Translations under genes and position numbers: made by a program
The notes under the pieces: model-generated
The model's database searches: none
What the model saw: the letters and a program-made list of their open reading frames with translations, nothing else
Told to the model about the DNA's origin: nothing
DNA from: a virus
Length of the DNA stretch: 20,269 bases
Direction: 5' to 3' (one strand)
IMG/VR virus record: IMGVR_UViG_3300024518_001265
Coordinates: 1 to 20,269 of that record
Shown here: piece after piece, positions 1 to 7,626 of the stretch
Numbering within the stretch: position 1 is the first letter of the stretch
Layout: every line of letters begins with the position of its first letter

Positions 1-47
1 GGTTCCTGAGTTCCAGGTACTCCTATCCCAACCAGTTATTAGAGCCA

Positions 48-557
48 TTACGAAATCCTGATTATCGAGTTATTCGCATCGTTGGCAGGGAATTGAATCG
101 TGAAGTCCCCCGCACTCGAAGACTTGTCGCCACCAAAGTTAATAACCGCTACCGCAGGATATGCCGCAGCCGTAGTCGCAGAACCCGTGCTCGCGCCGCT
201 CAGAGTAGAATTATAGACCAAAGCACCTCTGGCGCTGCTGATAGTGGAACTGGACCAAGTACTATCCGCGAAATCCAGATATGCCGTGGGGACAGAACTA
301 CTATTGTCACCGAGACCAATAGTGGGGCTGCTTAATGAATTACCCCCCGCAGTATAATTAGTACCGCTAACCTCGTTGCTGGTTGTGTACCCCGTGGTAT
401 CTGCGTCAATGGAAGAGCTATTGGTAAACATAGCAATCTTGAACGTATCACCAGAAATTGCACTGGAATCCCCACGACTATGCGCGGTCCAGAAATGTAT
501 ACCTGCCAGTATCTCTCTTTTGAATGTCCCGCACATTGCGGACGTGCCAACAGCCAT
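48..557 (-). CDS. Virion structural protein (tail-region, phage-conserved)
   Basis: This 169-residue protein is rich in Ser, Thr, Gly and Ala and has no membrane segment or signal peptide. The pattern is an N-terminal 'FKREILAGIHFW' helix, then 'FKIAMFT', 'GYTTSNEVSG', 'YTAGG', a central 'ARGALVYN' and a C-terminal 'VAVINFGGDK' followed by 'FTIQFPAND'. I recognise this as a recurrent phage structural family encoded near the head-tail connector genes; its exact position in the particle is not known to me. The start is well supported. A strong AAGGAGG ribosome site lies inside the last codons of the upstream gene, and that gene's TAA overlaps this ATG (TAATG), so translation is probably coupled. 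The next gene downstream must begin at or beyond the left edge, because no ATG, GTG or TTG follows the AGGAG near base 20. Confidence 0.75.
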   Translation of the reverse strand: MAVGTSAMCGTFKREILAGIHFWTAHSRGDSSAISGDTFKIAMFTNSSSIDADTTGYTTSNEVSGTNYTAGGNSLSSPTIGLGDNSSSVPTAYLDFADSTWSSSTISSARGALVYNSTLSGASTGSATTAAAYPAVAVINFGGDKSSSAGDFTIQFPANDANNSIIRIS

Positions 558-847
558 TATAGCCTCCTTATAATCTCTGCAATATCGTCATGGCCCTGCT
601 TCTTCATCAAGGCCCAGATTGTCGTTCTCTCGCTCTTCGCCATGCTATTCATATAATAAATCAAAACTTCCCGCAATTTATCCCTATGAGCAATAGCCTG
701 ATCCCGTATAACCGGAGGAGCGGAGTCATTGACTATCATAATCTTGTTAAGGGCCATATCCGCTATTTGCTCTGGACTATGACCGGAATCCACCGAAGTG
801 AAGACCGAGACACTCCCAATTTCCCCTTCTCCGTCCACACTCAACAT
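557..847 (-). CDS. Small conserved phage protein, helical, unknown function
   Basis: This is a 96-residue soluble protein. It has a short Gly/Val/Ser-rich N-terminus (to about residue 22) and is mostly helical afterwards: 'SPEQIADMALNKI', 'PPVIRDQAIAHRDKLREVLIYYM', 'SERTTIWALMKKQGHDDIAEIIRRL'. The pattern of an ID-type helix, an aromatic YYM segment and a final 'G..D.A..IRRL' is one I associate with small proteins beside connector genes in marine phages, but no function is established. The start is fixed by a TAATG overlap with the upstream connector gene. Its own end contains the AAGGAGG that serves the next gene. Given the neighbours it is probably a minor virion or tail-assembly component; that part is inference. 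Confidence 0.7.
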   Translation of the reverse strand: MLSVDGEGEIGSVSVFTSVDSGHSPEQIADMALNKIMIVNDSAPPVIRDQAIAHRDKLREVLIYYMNSMAKSERTTIWALMKKQGHDDIAEIIRRL

Positions 848-1491
848 TAGGCCACCGCTCTTCGTACTCGATCATATCTGTATTGATCCCGTGTCTGGAG
901 ACCTTCTCCAAGGTTCTTGAGCCACTGGATAGATTCCATAAATCTGTCGTTATAGAATTTGAGAAGCTCCGCTTCCCCCTTCATAAAAGTATACGCCTCC
1001 ACAAGACTGCCATACAGAAGAGCTAGTTCTGCGTTGGTCCCTAACCAACTTGTTCCGTCCCCACTAGCCGTAATAGACGTGGGACGATAAAAATAATGTA
1101 GTTCCATTGTGTAGGTGCTATCAGGAGTTGGAGCCAGAAGGAAAGACGTGTCGTCCCAGTCCCCATAATATAGCGGAGTGCCCGTGGTGGTAGGGTCAGG
1201 CGTATAATCCTGTAGCATCGTTACTTGCTTATAGAGAAGGAACTCCTTGCTGGAGGAGTTAATAACGCTTAACGAATTCTGAGACAGAAAGTCGGAAGGT
1301 TTGGCTAGATACTGATTTCCAGATGTAGCGGAACCTTGAGAAGATTTGCGGAATACGTCTAGCTGGCATTCCTTCAGGATGCGCTCTTCAGCATTAATGA
1401 TGAAGCGAGGCAATTGACTGGTAAAGGTCGTCTCGGTGTTATCCGTGTAATCCTGTATCGATGTCTTTAATGTTGTAAAAGTAAAAGCCAT
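847..1491 (-). CDS. Head-tail connector (adaptor) protein, tail-tubular-A-like
   Basis: This 214-residue protein reads as a phage adaptor. It opens with 'FTTLKTSIQDYTDNTETTF', then 'IINAEERILKECQLDVFR', 'YLAKPSDFLSQNSL', 'GTPLYYGDWDD', 'LLAPTPDSTYTMELHYFYRP', and ends in helices 'LALLYGSLVEAYTFMKGEAELL' plus 'YNDRFMESIQWLKNL'. The helical start, the central beta region with 'APTPD..Y..EL.YF.RP' and the terminal helices are characteristic of the adaptor/tail tubular protein A group, which docks below the portal. I chose the ATG at 1491; an in-frame GTG three codons upstream (1500) is an alternative. It overlaps or abuts the stop of the upstream gene (1493-1495), consistent with coupling. Family assignment is by remembered pattern, not by alignment. 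Confidence 0.75.
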   Translation of the reverse strand: MAFTFTTLKTSIQDYTDNTETTFTSQLPRFIINAEERILKECQLDVFRKSSQGSATSGNQYLAKPSDFLSQNSLSVINSSSKEFLLYKQVTMLQDYTPDPTTTGTPLYYGDWDDTSFLLAPTPDSTYTMELHYFYRPTSITASGDGTSWLGTNAELALLYGSLVEAYTFMKGEAELLKFYNDRFMESIQWLKNLGEGLQTRDQYRYDRVRRAVA

Positions 1492-1492
1492 G

Positions 1493-1996
1493 TCATGCAC
1501 TCACTGTTACGGGACCCGCAGAAGCCGAAGCGCCTCCGCCGTCAATAGTACCAGTTGTTGCGGTTCCACTGCCAGAGGTAAAGGTATAAGTGTCATCGTC
1601 TACCTTCGTGATAGAAAATCCATCCTCATCTTCAATGGCACTCTCCGTGAACCCATCGAAAGATTCCACCTTTCTGAACCTTACCGTATCACCGGTACTT
1701 CTACCGTGACCCGGTTGAGTAACCGTAATAATAGCCGATCCACTAGCTCCCGTTCTGAAAGGATTCATGGGGAGCAATACGAGAACAGCAGGTTCTTCCC
1801 TATCCGGGCGTGGGTTACGCAGCGCCTGAGAATCAGCCGACATCCGTGGAGGAGTTAATTGAGGTTGTTTTGATTCCCATTCATCATAACCAACTAAGAA
1901 CCCATTCCACTCCTTCCTCATATTGCGTAGTTTATAAGCGGCACCGGAACGATCCGAGATACCCAGGGCGTACTTCTCTGAAGAGTACTTAGCCAT
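1493..1996 (-). CDS. Conserved neck/virion structural protein with C-terminal beta domain
   Basis: This is a 167-residue protein with two parts. The N-terminal half carries 'GISDRSGAAYKLRNMRKEWNGFLVGYDEWESKQPQ' followed by 'PRPDREE', a very distinctive block that I recognise from many marine phage genomes between connector genes. The C-terminal half (from about residue 80) has 'GSAIITVTQPGHGRSTGDTVRFR', which looks like a small beta domain, and it ends in a Gly/Ser/Thr-rich tail. No catalytic motif, membrane segment or signal peptide is present. The upstream gene's TAG overlaps a GTG by one base; I used the ATG directly after it. A minor head-completion or neck role is likely from position, but is inference. 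Confidence 0.75.
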   Translation of the reverse strand: MAKYSSEKYALGISDRSGAAYKLRNMRKEWNGFLVGYDEWESKQPQLTPPRMSADSQALRNPRPDREEPAVLVLLPMNPFRTGASGSAIITVTQPGHGRSTGDTVRFRKVESFDGFTESAIEDEDGFSITKVDDDTYTFTSGSGTATTGTIDGGGASASAGPVTVSA

Positions 1997-1998
1997 CA

Positions 1999-2886
1999 CT
2001 AGACCGCACTTATGAAGGTGTACGTTGGAACAAGATTAATGGAAGTTGTGGCACTATCCTGCAACGAAGCCCTATGGAACTCCTCTTCATAAAGACCCTT
2101 CAATAACTGGATTTTATCCGGCGCTATCTTCATGGATAGGTAATAAGCAAGACCAGCCGCCAAACACGGGTAAAACCGGAACGGCATCTCTACCGTATTA
2201 ACAGAGGTGTCTGCGTCATCCATTCGCACAATGCGGTCATAGATAAGCTGGTCCGTGCTATTCTCAGGTGACGGCCAAACCTTGATAACGGGAGTGATCT
2301 GCCGATCAACAAAGTATTGTGTAACCCTCCCAGTGCTTGTTTTATTGGGGATGTCTAGATAGGCCGCACGGTCAATGGCGCTTGTAGAAAGATCCTGACT
2401 GCTTCGGCGCACAACAGCCGTAAGAACATCAATAGTAGCCTGAACGTCCTCAAAGGAGACAATAGACGAAACGGTAGTGGTTGCAGAGCTAGTGCCCCCG
2501 GTAATTGTCTCAGAAGCAGAAAAAGTCCCCGAAGGAACTGTTATAGTCATAGAAGTAGCAGTGGGGGCGCTAATTATAGACGCGGTTGCCGTGCTAGTAC
2601 CCCCTGTGATTGTCTCACCAATCGTGAATGACCCGCTGGCCCCTACACTTAGTGTGATAGTGCCCACCGGGTATTCAGTGATTCCTATGATGAGATTTTG
2701 CGTGACTTGTTTAATGGTCCACTGATTGAGGCCTCTATTCGCCCAATCCGCGAGCAACAAATTCAGGGATCTCCTGGCTGTCCGGGCCTGATATCCTGTC
2801 CGTAACTCAAAGCCACACCGTTCGAAAGCTTCTTCTATATAATCCGCTACATTCGGTTCAAAGTCCTTAGATCCAGAAACAGCCAT
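1999..2886 (-). CDS. Head-tail connector-like protein with inserted repeat domain
   Basis: This 295-residue protein starts with 'VADYIEEAFERCGFELRTGY', then 'ARRSLNLLLADWANRGLNQW', a signature I know from phage connector proteins of the P22 gp4 / tail-tubular-A neighbourhood. The C-terminal part ('VWPSPENSTDQLIYDRIVRM', then 'MPFRFYPCLAAGLAYYLSMK') matches the same class. Between them, about residues 78-145, sits a low-complexity beta insert with two imperfect copies of a 'GETITGGTSTATAS' / 'SETITGGTSSATTT' unit. Such Ser/Thr/Gly units recur in surface-exposed phage proteins. The ATG has only a weak, distant ribosome site (AAGGA, about 11 bases upstream). The role would be sealing the portal after packaging; assignment is moderately sure. 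Confidence 0.78.
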   Translation of the reverse strand: MAVSGSKDFEPNVADYIEEAFERCGFELRTGYQARTARRSLNLLLADWANRGLNQWTIKQVTQNLIIGITEYPVGTITLSVGASGSFTIGETITGGTSTATASIISAPTATSMTITVPSGTFSASETITGGTSSATTTVSSIVSFEDVQATIDVLTAVVRRSSQDLSTSAIDRAAYLDIPNKTSTGRVTQYFVDRQITPVIKVWPSPENSTDQLIYDRIVRMDDADTSVNTVEMPFRFYPCLAAGLAYYLSMKIAPDKIQLLKGLYEEEFHRASLQDSATTSINLVPTYTFISAV

Positions 2887-2906
2887 AATAGTTTAAATCC
2901 TTCATG

Positions 2907-3116
2907 CTAGCCCCATAAGGTGCTCTTCACGGCAACTCCCAGATGACCAAGAACTATAACACCAACTGCCCACAATATCCTTTGTATGCCATCTACGCTC
3001 TTCTGAATATGCGCTAAGTCGTTAACCTTCAGCGTCTCAACCTTCTGGGACAGAAGGTTGATCTCTCCCCGAAGCTCTAAGATATTAAGCTCATTCTTCC
3101 GGTCCAGGTCTGTCAT
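2907..3116 (-). CDS. XhlA-like small membrane protein (coiled coil + C-terminal TM)
   Basis: This 69-residue protein consists of a charged heptad-like helix ('DLDRKNELNILELRGEINLL', 'QKVETLKVNDLAHIQKSVD') and one hydrophobic segment near the C-terminus ('ILWAVGVIVLGHLGVAV'). That architecture is that of the XhlA/haemolysin-like accessory proteins often found with phage holins. A longer reading starts at TTG 3149, inside the upstream gene. I prefer the ATG at 3116, because it has an AGGGG site six bases upstream and leaves only a 14-base gap to the previous stop. It could take part in lysis or in membrane attachment of virion assembly; the sequence does not decide this. Confidence 0.62.
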   Translation of the reverse strand: MTDLDRKNELNILELRGEINLLSQKVETLKVNDLAHIQKSVDGIQRILWAVGVIVLGHLGVAVKSTLWG

Positions 3117-3130
3117 ATCAGCCCCTAACG

Positions 3131-3535
3131 TCAGTATTCTTTCAAGCAATACAGAACTACGGAGTAGCTATCACCACTAGAGTGCCCAACTGTGGTGAAC
3201 TTGATGTCTCCAGTCTTACCGCTCGAAGCCGCTACATTAGGAAGGCCACTGATGTCAGAATAGTCTAGGGCATCTGAATAATCCGCAGGAAGCTCCGCTG
3301 CTATAACGTTAGTCGAAGCATTCCAGAGAACCTTGACGCCCAGCCCAACATTAGAAAAGGACACCTTCTTAAGCCTCACTCCGGTGCAAGCTGTTCCATC
3401 TTGACGGGAAGACAAAGCGGAAACATCTACCTTAGTAACGGCAGACTCTCCAGTGCCATCGCTGGTATTGGTACAATAAATCACAGCCTCTCTAGGCCCA
3501 TCTATCACCGTAGTAGTAGTCACAGCATCAGCCAT
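3131..3535 (-). CDS. Conserved virion structural protein ('SDGTGES' family)
   Basis: This 134-residue, mostly beta protein contains 'YCTNTSDGTGESAVTKVDVS', followed by 'VKVLWNASTNVIAAEL', 'NVAASSGKTGDIKFTTVG' and 'GDSYSVVLYCLKEY'. I recognise this combination (TN.SDGTGES.VTKVD, a central VLW, and GDI.FTT.G near the end) as a family that recurs in marine phage genomes next to capsid and connector genes. It has no signal peptide. The start ATG has a GGAG eight bases upstream. Its position after the major capsid block suggests a head or neck surface component, but I know of no demonstrated role. Confidence 0.72.
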   Translation of the reverse strand: MADAVTTTTVIDGPREAVIYCTNTSDGTGESAVTKVDVSALSSRQDGTACTGVRLKKVSFSNVGLGVKVLWNASTNVIAAELPADYSDALDYSDISGLPNVAASSGKTGDIKFTTVGHSSGDSYSVVLYCLKEY

Positions 3536-3546
3536 TCAACCTACTC

Positions 3547-3693
3547 CTATCCCTTAATCTTACCGGAAAGCACCATAGATTTATGTATGGCGCTTCCTGG
3601 TACAGGAAGCTTCTTAGCACGTCTTTTCTCGGTAGGATTCGTAGAAGCGCTCTTCTTAGGAGGATTCTTACGGCTCCCTTTCTTAACGGGCAT
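3547..3693 (-). CDS. 48-aa basic protein, unknown
   Basis: This short reading frame encodes 48 residues, opening with 'MPVKKGSRKNPPKKSASTNP' and ending in 'HKSMVLSGKIKG'. It is strongly basic (about 30% Lys+Arg) and unlikely to be structured in its first half. It is supported by an AGAGGTG ribosome site five bases before the ATG and by tight packing between its neighbours (9 and 11 bases). No family is recognised. Basic peptides of this kind could bind nucleic acid or act as small virion components; both are guesses. Confidence 0.6.
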   Translation of the reverse strand: MPVKKGSRKNPPKKSASTNPTEKRRAKKLPVPGSAIHKSMVLSGKIKG

Positions 3694-3702
3694 GGCTCAC
3701 CT

Positions 3703-4470
3703 CTATGGCTGCTGGTTGAATTGGACCATCCCAGAAGCCACTCTTTGGGCGTTAACTAGAATATAGTCACACCAAGCAGCATCCGCAGTCGTTGTACCAG
3801 ACATTGCACAGAACCACGGCGTAAGAGCAGATGTTGGAATATTGGCGGTAGTTGTCACCTTTTTGTCCCGGTCCACATAGAACTCTACCTGCCCGGTCCC
3901 CCGGATGATAAACCCAAGCTGACGGCTGTTCGTGATATTGGAGCTAGACTCCGCACCATCTGCAAAATCAATTCCGGTATCGGTTTTTGTCTCAGTTCCA
4001 CCACTATCGCAATTGGCATAAATATCAGCGGCACCTTCCACCAACAAAAAGCCGACTTGGTTGCTGGCAGTGAAAGGAACACCCGTTGCAAAGGTCCCGT
4101 TTTCGGCAAGACCAACGAACATGTCCATATCGTCAGCATCGGCCACCGCAACCCTAGCTTCAAAGAAGATGTTCTTGCTGGCTTCCGCCATAAAGATCTC
4201 GTTACCCTGAATTGCGCCCCCGGAATTATCCGTTGAGCCATCACCCGTAGATTTGGCCCACCCACCGACATGGTCAGCGAGGAGCGTCAGGGTTCCGCTG
4301 TTGAGGACCGACTTTGTCCAGTCATCGGTGTCATCGATATCAATGCCGACAAAGTCATCCATCTTGGTGACATAGTCCGGATTTACACCGATAGGAAGAT
4401 TTTGAAACCAAGCATTCTTGGTGCCCGTCCCGCTATACATAACAGGACCGGAAAAGCGTGTTGTACCCAT
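3703..4470 (-). CDS. Virion structural protein, possible lectin-like jelly roll
   Basis: This 255-residue protein opens with 'GTTRFSGPVMYSGTG' and 'WFQNLPIGVNPDYV', a start shared by structural proteins encoded after the capsid gene in related phages. The rest is beta-rich: 'IFFEARVAVADADDMDMFVG' followed by 'VGFLLVEGAADIYANCDSGG', 'RQLGFIIRGTGQVEFYVDRD' and 'TPWFCAMSGTTTADAAWCDY'. The pattern of alternating strands is like the concanavalin/LamG-type jelly roll used by surface proteins. This start has one of the best ribosome sites of the window (AAGGAGGTG, six bases before the ATG) and follows the only sizeable gap in the structural block. High expression as a decoration or fibre-base protein is plausible, not proven. 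Confidence 0.68.
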   Translation of the reverse strand: MGTTRFSGPVMYSGTGTKNAWFQNLPIGVNPDYVTKMDDFVGIDIDDTDDWTKSVLNSGTLTLLADHVGGWAKSTGDGSTDNSGGAIQGNEIFMAEASKNIFFEARVAVADADDMDMFVGLAENGTFATGVPFTASNQVGFLLVEGAADIYANCDSGGTETKTDTGIDFADGAESSSNITNSRQLGFIIRGTGQVEFYVDRDKKVTTTANIPTSALTPWFCAMSGTTTADAAWCDYILVNAQRVASGMVQFNQQP

Positions 4471-4601
4471 GGTACACCTCCTTACAAAGGTTTTCGCCCT
4501 AGAGTCTTGTAAGCGTCTGCTGGGCCAGTCGCTAGGGCTATGTATCCCAGAGAATGGGAGGAGGCTTCCAACCTCCTCCCGATAGTCGAACTACACGCGA
4601 C
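4471..4601 (-). promoter_or_regulatory. 131-bp intercistronic region with strong hairpin
   Basis: This is the only gap above about 100 bases inside the operon. It carries a perfect 9-bp inverted repeat, GGGAGGAGG at 4556-4564 and CCTCCTCCC at 4572-4580, with a 7-base loop, 22 bases after the major capsid stop codon. No run of T follows it on the transcribed strand, so a classic intrinsic terminator is not supported. An attenuating or mRNA-protecting hairpin that favours the capsid message is the likelier reading. I saw no convincing -35/-10 pair before the next gene, which does have a very strong ribosome site. Confidence 0.55.
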
Positions 4602-5510
4602 TTATGCTCCAGGCGATCCGAAGATGCCGCGAGGATCAGACCAGCCGAACGCATAACGCTCGCGGGCCTTGTACCTCACATTACCGGTATCAAAATCCCC
4701 TTCCATCGAAGTCCGAACCGCCGTCCGATTGAAACCTTTCAAACCATTTGGCGCATCAGTCTTGATGAAGAAAGCATCCGTGTCGGTGAGGAAGTGGTTA
4801 ACGACATATCCATCCGGAAGCATACCCATGTTCCGAACAGCATTGATGTCATTATCCGCAGTCCCCGGACGAAGCGTGGATTCCAAAAGCCGATCAGAGG
4901 TAAACTGGAGTTCCTTTGGAACAATCAATTTAACCCCGCTCACAGCAATTTTCAGACCGCGCTCATCGACAAAACCAGCAATATCAATGAGGGCCTGCTC
5001 TAGGCTGGTCTCATTGAGATCCGCTGCTGTCGAAAGCTCATTCCGGAAAGTGCTACCATTGGCAAGAGTATGGGCTGTTGAGCAAAGCTCAAGACCATCG
5101 CCTCCGGTGTAGGTGCTGTCAAAAGCATTGTTAAGAACTGCCGCAGCCTTAACCTGCTTCGTTTGACTCATGCTACGAGCGAGAGCCTTCGTGTATCGGC
5201 TAGCAAGCCGATCATAAAGGTTATCCTCGATGGCTTCTTCCGTAATGGAAAATGCCAAAGCAATCGTCTCCATAGTATACCGCGCCGTGTACACTTCCTG
5301 GGCATCGTCAAACGATATGGCCGCTCCCTCAGATTTGGTGGGTGCCGTCCCAAAACCGGATAGCATAACCTCCTCTTCGAATGCACGGTCAGAACTCTCC
5401 ATATCGAAGATCTGATCGTGCTCGCGATCATAATTATCGTATTCCATACCAAACAAAGCGTTCAGGCCGGGTTCCAACTCTTTTACGAGTTGCGCTCTAC
5501 TTATAGCCAT
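4602..5510 (-). CDS. Major capsid protein (HK97-fold type)
   Basis: This 302-residue protein is the best candidate for the main shell subunit. Features seen are an N-terminal 'MAISRAQLVKELEPGLNALF', 'YDNYDREHDQIFDMESSDRA', then 'YTMETIALAFSITEEAIEDN', 'KALARSMSQTKQVKAAAVLN', a 'VKLIVPKELQFTSDRLLEST' segment, and the C-terminal 'RYKARERYAFGWSDPRGIFG'. The 'R..YAFGW.DPRGI.GSPGA' ending is characteristic of a capsid family in phages with P22-like portals. It lacks a long N-terminal prodomain, consistent with the separate scaffold gene upstream. An AGGAGGG site eight bases before the ATG supports the start. A hairpin directly follows the gene. Confidence in the role is high from sequence pattern and from order scaffold-MCP. 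Confidence 0.88.
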   Translation of the reverse strand: MAISRAQLVKELEPGLNALFGMEYDNYDREHDQIFDMESSDRAFEEEVMLSGFGTAPTKSEGAAISFDDAQEVYTARYTMETIALAFSITEEAIEDNLYDRLASRYTKALARSMSQTKQVKAAAVLNNAFDSTYTGGDGLELCSTAHTLANGSTFRNELSTAADLNETSLEQALIDIAGFVDERGLKIAVSGVKLIVPKELQFTSDRLLESTLRPGTADNDINAVRNMGMLPDGYVVNHFLTDTDAFFIKTDAPNGLKGFNRTAVRTSMEGDFDTGNVRYKARERYAFGWSDPRGIFGSPGA

Positions 5511-5522
5511 CTCTCAACCCTC

Positions 5523-6167
5523 CTATACGCCAGCAGTATCGGTCGTACCAGCTACAAGAGCACCATTGGCGCTATTGAAGTGGTTATTCAACCGAACTAA
5601 GGCAGGGATTCCAGCCGCAGAAAAATCTTGATTGGAAGCATCTTCCTCCCAGCCAAGAATACGCAGGTTCAACGTCTTGGTAGCAGCTATCGTAGTGATA
5701 GACAGAGTAGCCGAAGACTGACCCGTTGTCGTGCTGCCGCTTGTTCCAGTAGCGAAGTTCGCGTTAGCAAAAACAGCGGCTCGTGCCGTTGCCTTACTGG
5801 TCCATGAGGCGTCCGTTGCAATAACAAAGATTTGCATTGGATCATCTGCAACAAAAGCCTTCACAGCGTGGTTACTATCCGCGCCTGATCCGGGCCAGTG
5901 CATACTCCAAACGGGTTTTCCAGTGGTGCTCGAAACATACTGACAACCCATGAAAGCACCAAGCAGCCCAACAGTACCACCAGCGGCGGCTCCTACTACA
6001 TCAATATACCCCGTAGCAAGGGGGATTATAGGAGTACCTTGGTAGATGACGTTGGAATTGCCGCTAGCAATTTCATACATCGTGTAGCCTGAAACACCAG
6101 TGGAATTGGAGTTCTGACCCATTTTACCAACGGGTCGGAGCCCCCAAGCTCCATTAGTATTAGCCAT
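5523..6167 (-). CDS. Head structural / probable decoration protein
   Basis: This 214-residue protein starts 'MANTNGAWGLRPVGKMGQNS' and continues 'GYTMYEIASGNSNVIYQGTP', 'GLLGAFMGCQYV', 'GKPVWSMHWPG' and 'VKAFVADDPMQIFVIATDA'. The N-terminal 'NGA.GLRPVG...' block is one I associate with an abundant structural protein encoded between the scaffold and the capsid gene in many environmental phages. It contains a Thr/Ser/Gly linker near residues 142-155, and a final beta region ('LNLRILGWEED'). No enzymatic motif is visible. Start: AAGGAGCGAAGGAT precedes the ATG. It probably coats or stabilises the capsid; 'decoration' is inferred from position. Confidence 0.7.
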   Translation of the reverse strand: MANTNGAWGLRPVGKMGQNSNSTGVSGYTMYEIASGNSNVIYQGTPIIPLATGYIDVVGAAAGGTVGLLGAFMGCQYVSSTTGKPVWSMHWPGSGADSNHAVKAFVADDPMQIFVIATDASWTSKATARAAVFANANFATGTSGSTTTGQSSATLSITTIAATKTLNLRILGWEEDASNQDFSAAGIPALVRLNNHFNSANGALVAGTTDTAGV

Positions 6168-6210
6168 ATCCTTCGCTCCTTAAAGCAAAAAGGGGTTAAA
6201 ACAATAAGTC

Positions 6211-6681
6211 CTAATTATTCTTAGGACCTCCAAATGTCACACGCGACTGGCGTTCAGGTTTCTGAATCGCCATCGAATGATGCTGAGTCTCCTTCAAAAG
6301 ATCATTATCAACGGCCCGCATCGCATCTTCGGTCATTTGATCAAAGTATTCTCTGCGTTCCTCAACGATCTCCTCTGGAATTCGAGCCAGCAACAAACCT
6401 CCTACACCAAAAACACCTTCATAACGGCCAGTATCCATGGTGGGCGCTTCAAAATTAGGATATTCATCCTTCCGAACTAACTCCCACCCTTCTCTTAGAC
6501 GGGCGGAGACATTCTTCCGGTCATCAAATCCCCTAACTTCGGCACGTATCCACCTATGCTTATAGCCTTCCGGTGGCGGAGGAGCGTCTAATAAAGACGG
6601 GGGTTTCCAAGGTTGGCGGCGGGGTTTCCCCTCCCGCTTCTCGGAGGCGCGAGGAGTACGATCTACTTCAGCATCTACCAT
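6211..6681 (-). CDS. Conserved head-region protein, unknown function
   Basis: This 156-residue protein has a basic, proline-rich N-terminus ('REGKPRRQPWKPPSLLDAPP') followed by a conserved core: 'YKHRWIRAEVRGFDDRKNVS', 'LREGWELVRKDEYP', 'GVFGVGGLLLARIPEEIVEE', 'RREYFDQMTEDAMRAVDNDL', and a tail 'RQSRVTFGGPKNN'. I recognise the R.RWIR / EG.E.V...EYP / GVGGL.LARIP pattern from marine phage genomes, always beside the scaffold and capsid genes, but know of no tested function. It lacks membrane segments. AGGAG lies about nine bases upstream of the ATG. A minor head or assembly role is the natural guess. Confidence 0.7.
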   Translation of the reverse strand: MVDAEVDRTPRASEKREGKPRRQPWKPPSLLDAPPPPEGYKHRWIRAEVRGFDDRKNVSARLREGWELVRKDEYPNFEAPTMDTGRYEGVFGVGGLLLARIPEEIVEERREYFDQMTEDAMRAVDNDLLKETQHHSMAIQKPERQSRVTFGGPKNN

Positions 6682-6693
6682 AGCATTTCTCTC

Positions 6694-7611
6694 CTAGCGT
6701 TTGTACTTCGCGTACTCATCAAGAGGCACTCCAAGTTTATTCGCAATAGCAACCTCGCTTGGAGTAAGTCTTACTGTCTTGCGCCCAGAATTACTTGAGC
6801 GAACGGCAGAGGCAACCGTCTGTGATGGACGACGCCCCTGTTCTACGGTGACCATTTCCCCCGTGTTAAGCTTATGAGGGAAGGCCTCCCGTAATCTCTT
6901 ATCGATTTCATTGTAGTACTCATCAGAGTCCGTGTCAAAACCTTCCTCTTCGATGAGTGTTTTGTGTATGCCAAAGGCAGCAAAGGTCATGGCATCATTC
7001 TCACCGAACCAAGAGTTCTTGGCGGCCCAGTCCTCTGCTTTCGGATCTGCTCTGGCCGGAGCTTGCGGTGTTTGGGCGGCATGGGCCGCTTGCTGCTGCA
7101 CCAACTGCTCCTGGTATTGAGCTTGTTGGGATAGGCGAGCCTGCTCCAGTTTCGCCGCCTTGACCCGCTCCTCTTCAATCGTAAGCTGCGCTAGCTTCTT
7201 GTTAAGATCAACCTGGGCTGCCGTGTCATTGGTTGCAATAGCGCTTTCCAAGTCTTTTTGTATTGATTCGGACTGAGTAGCTATGCGGTCCCCGTATTCA
7301 CTTACATAGCCTTCGTCCAAGCTTGATACTCGTGACTTCAAGTTATTGTTTTCTACCTGGATATTCCTGGCATAATTAATTGCCGCGTCTTGTTGCCTCT
7401 CAGCCTCCCGGACCTTCTTGGTCAGCTTGTCGATACGTTTCTTAACTTTCTGGCTGTATTCGGCATGTTCTACAGAATCTTCCGCCTCGGAAACCGTAGT
7501 CTCTGCGGCTACAGACCCTACTATGACCTGTTCCGGATTTATCTCTACGGCTACATCGCCACCTTCAGTGGGGATGTCTACTACAAGTTCTTCGTTTTGT
7601 GCTTCAGGCAT
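6694..7611 (-). CDS. Capsid scaffolding protein
   Basis: This 305-residue protein has the composition and layout of a scaffold. The N-terminus is acidic (about residues 1-45), the centre is a long charged/Gln-rich coiled coil ('YSQKVKKRIDKLTKKVREAE' through 'LSQQAQYQEQLVQQQAAHAA'), then comes an Ala/Pro linker. A conserved C-terminal block follows, with 'AAKNSWFGENDAMTFAAFGI', 'TDSDEYYNEIDKRLREAFP', then 'GRKTVRLTPSEVAIANKLGV'. The 'W...N.WFG....M...A..IH..L...G.D..S.EYY..ID..+R..FP' motif is typical of scaffold/assembly proteins of this phage group. It sits two genes before the major capsid protein, as expected. The protein should direct shell assembly and then leave the head. GGAG lies about eight bases before the ATG. 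Confidence 0.82.
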   Translation of the reverse strand: MPEAQNEELVVDIPTEGGDVAVEINPEQVIVGSVAAETTVSEAEDSVEHAEYSQKVKKRIDKLTKKVREAERQQDAAINYARNIQVENNNLKSRVSSLDEGYVSEYGDRIATQSESIQKDLESAIATNDTAAQVDLNKKLAQLTIEEERVKAAKLEQARLSQQAQYQEQLVQQQAAHAAQTPQAPARADPKAEDWAAKNSWFGENDAMTFAAFGIHKTLIEEEGFDTDSDEYYNEIDKRLREAFPHKLNTGEMVTVEQGRRPSQTVASAVRSSNSGRKTVRLTPSEVAIANKLGVPLDEYAKYKR

Positions 7612-7626
7612 GGCTCTTTCTCCATG

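Noticed and set aside
1-47. Start of a further gene at the left edge
   Set aside because: An AGGAG is visible but no start codon follows within the window, so no gene is called.
4556-4580. Intrinsic transcription terminator
   Set aside because: The stem is good but no run of T follows on the transcribed strand; kept as a hairpin of unknown role.
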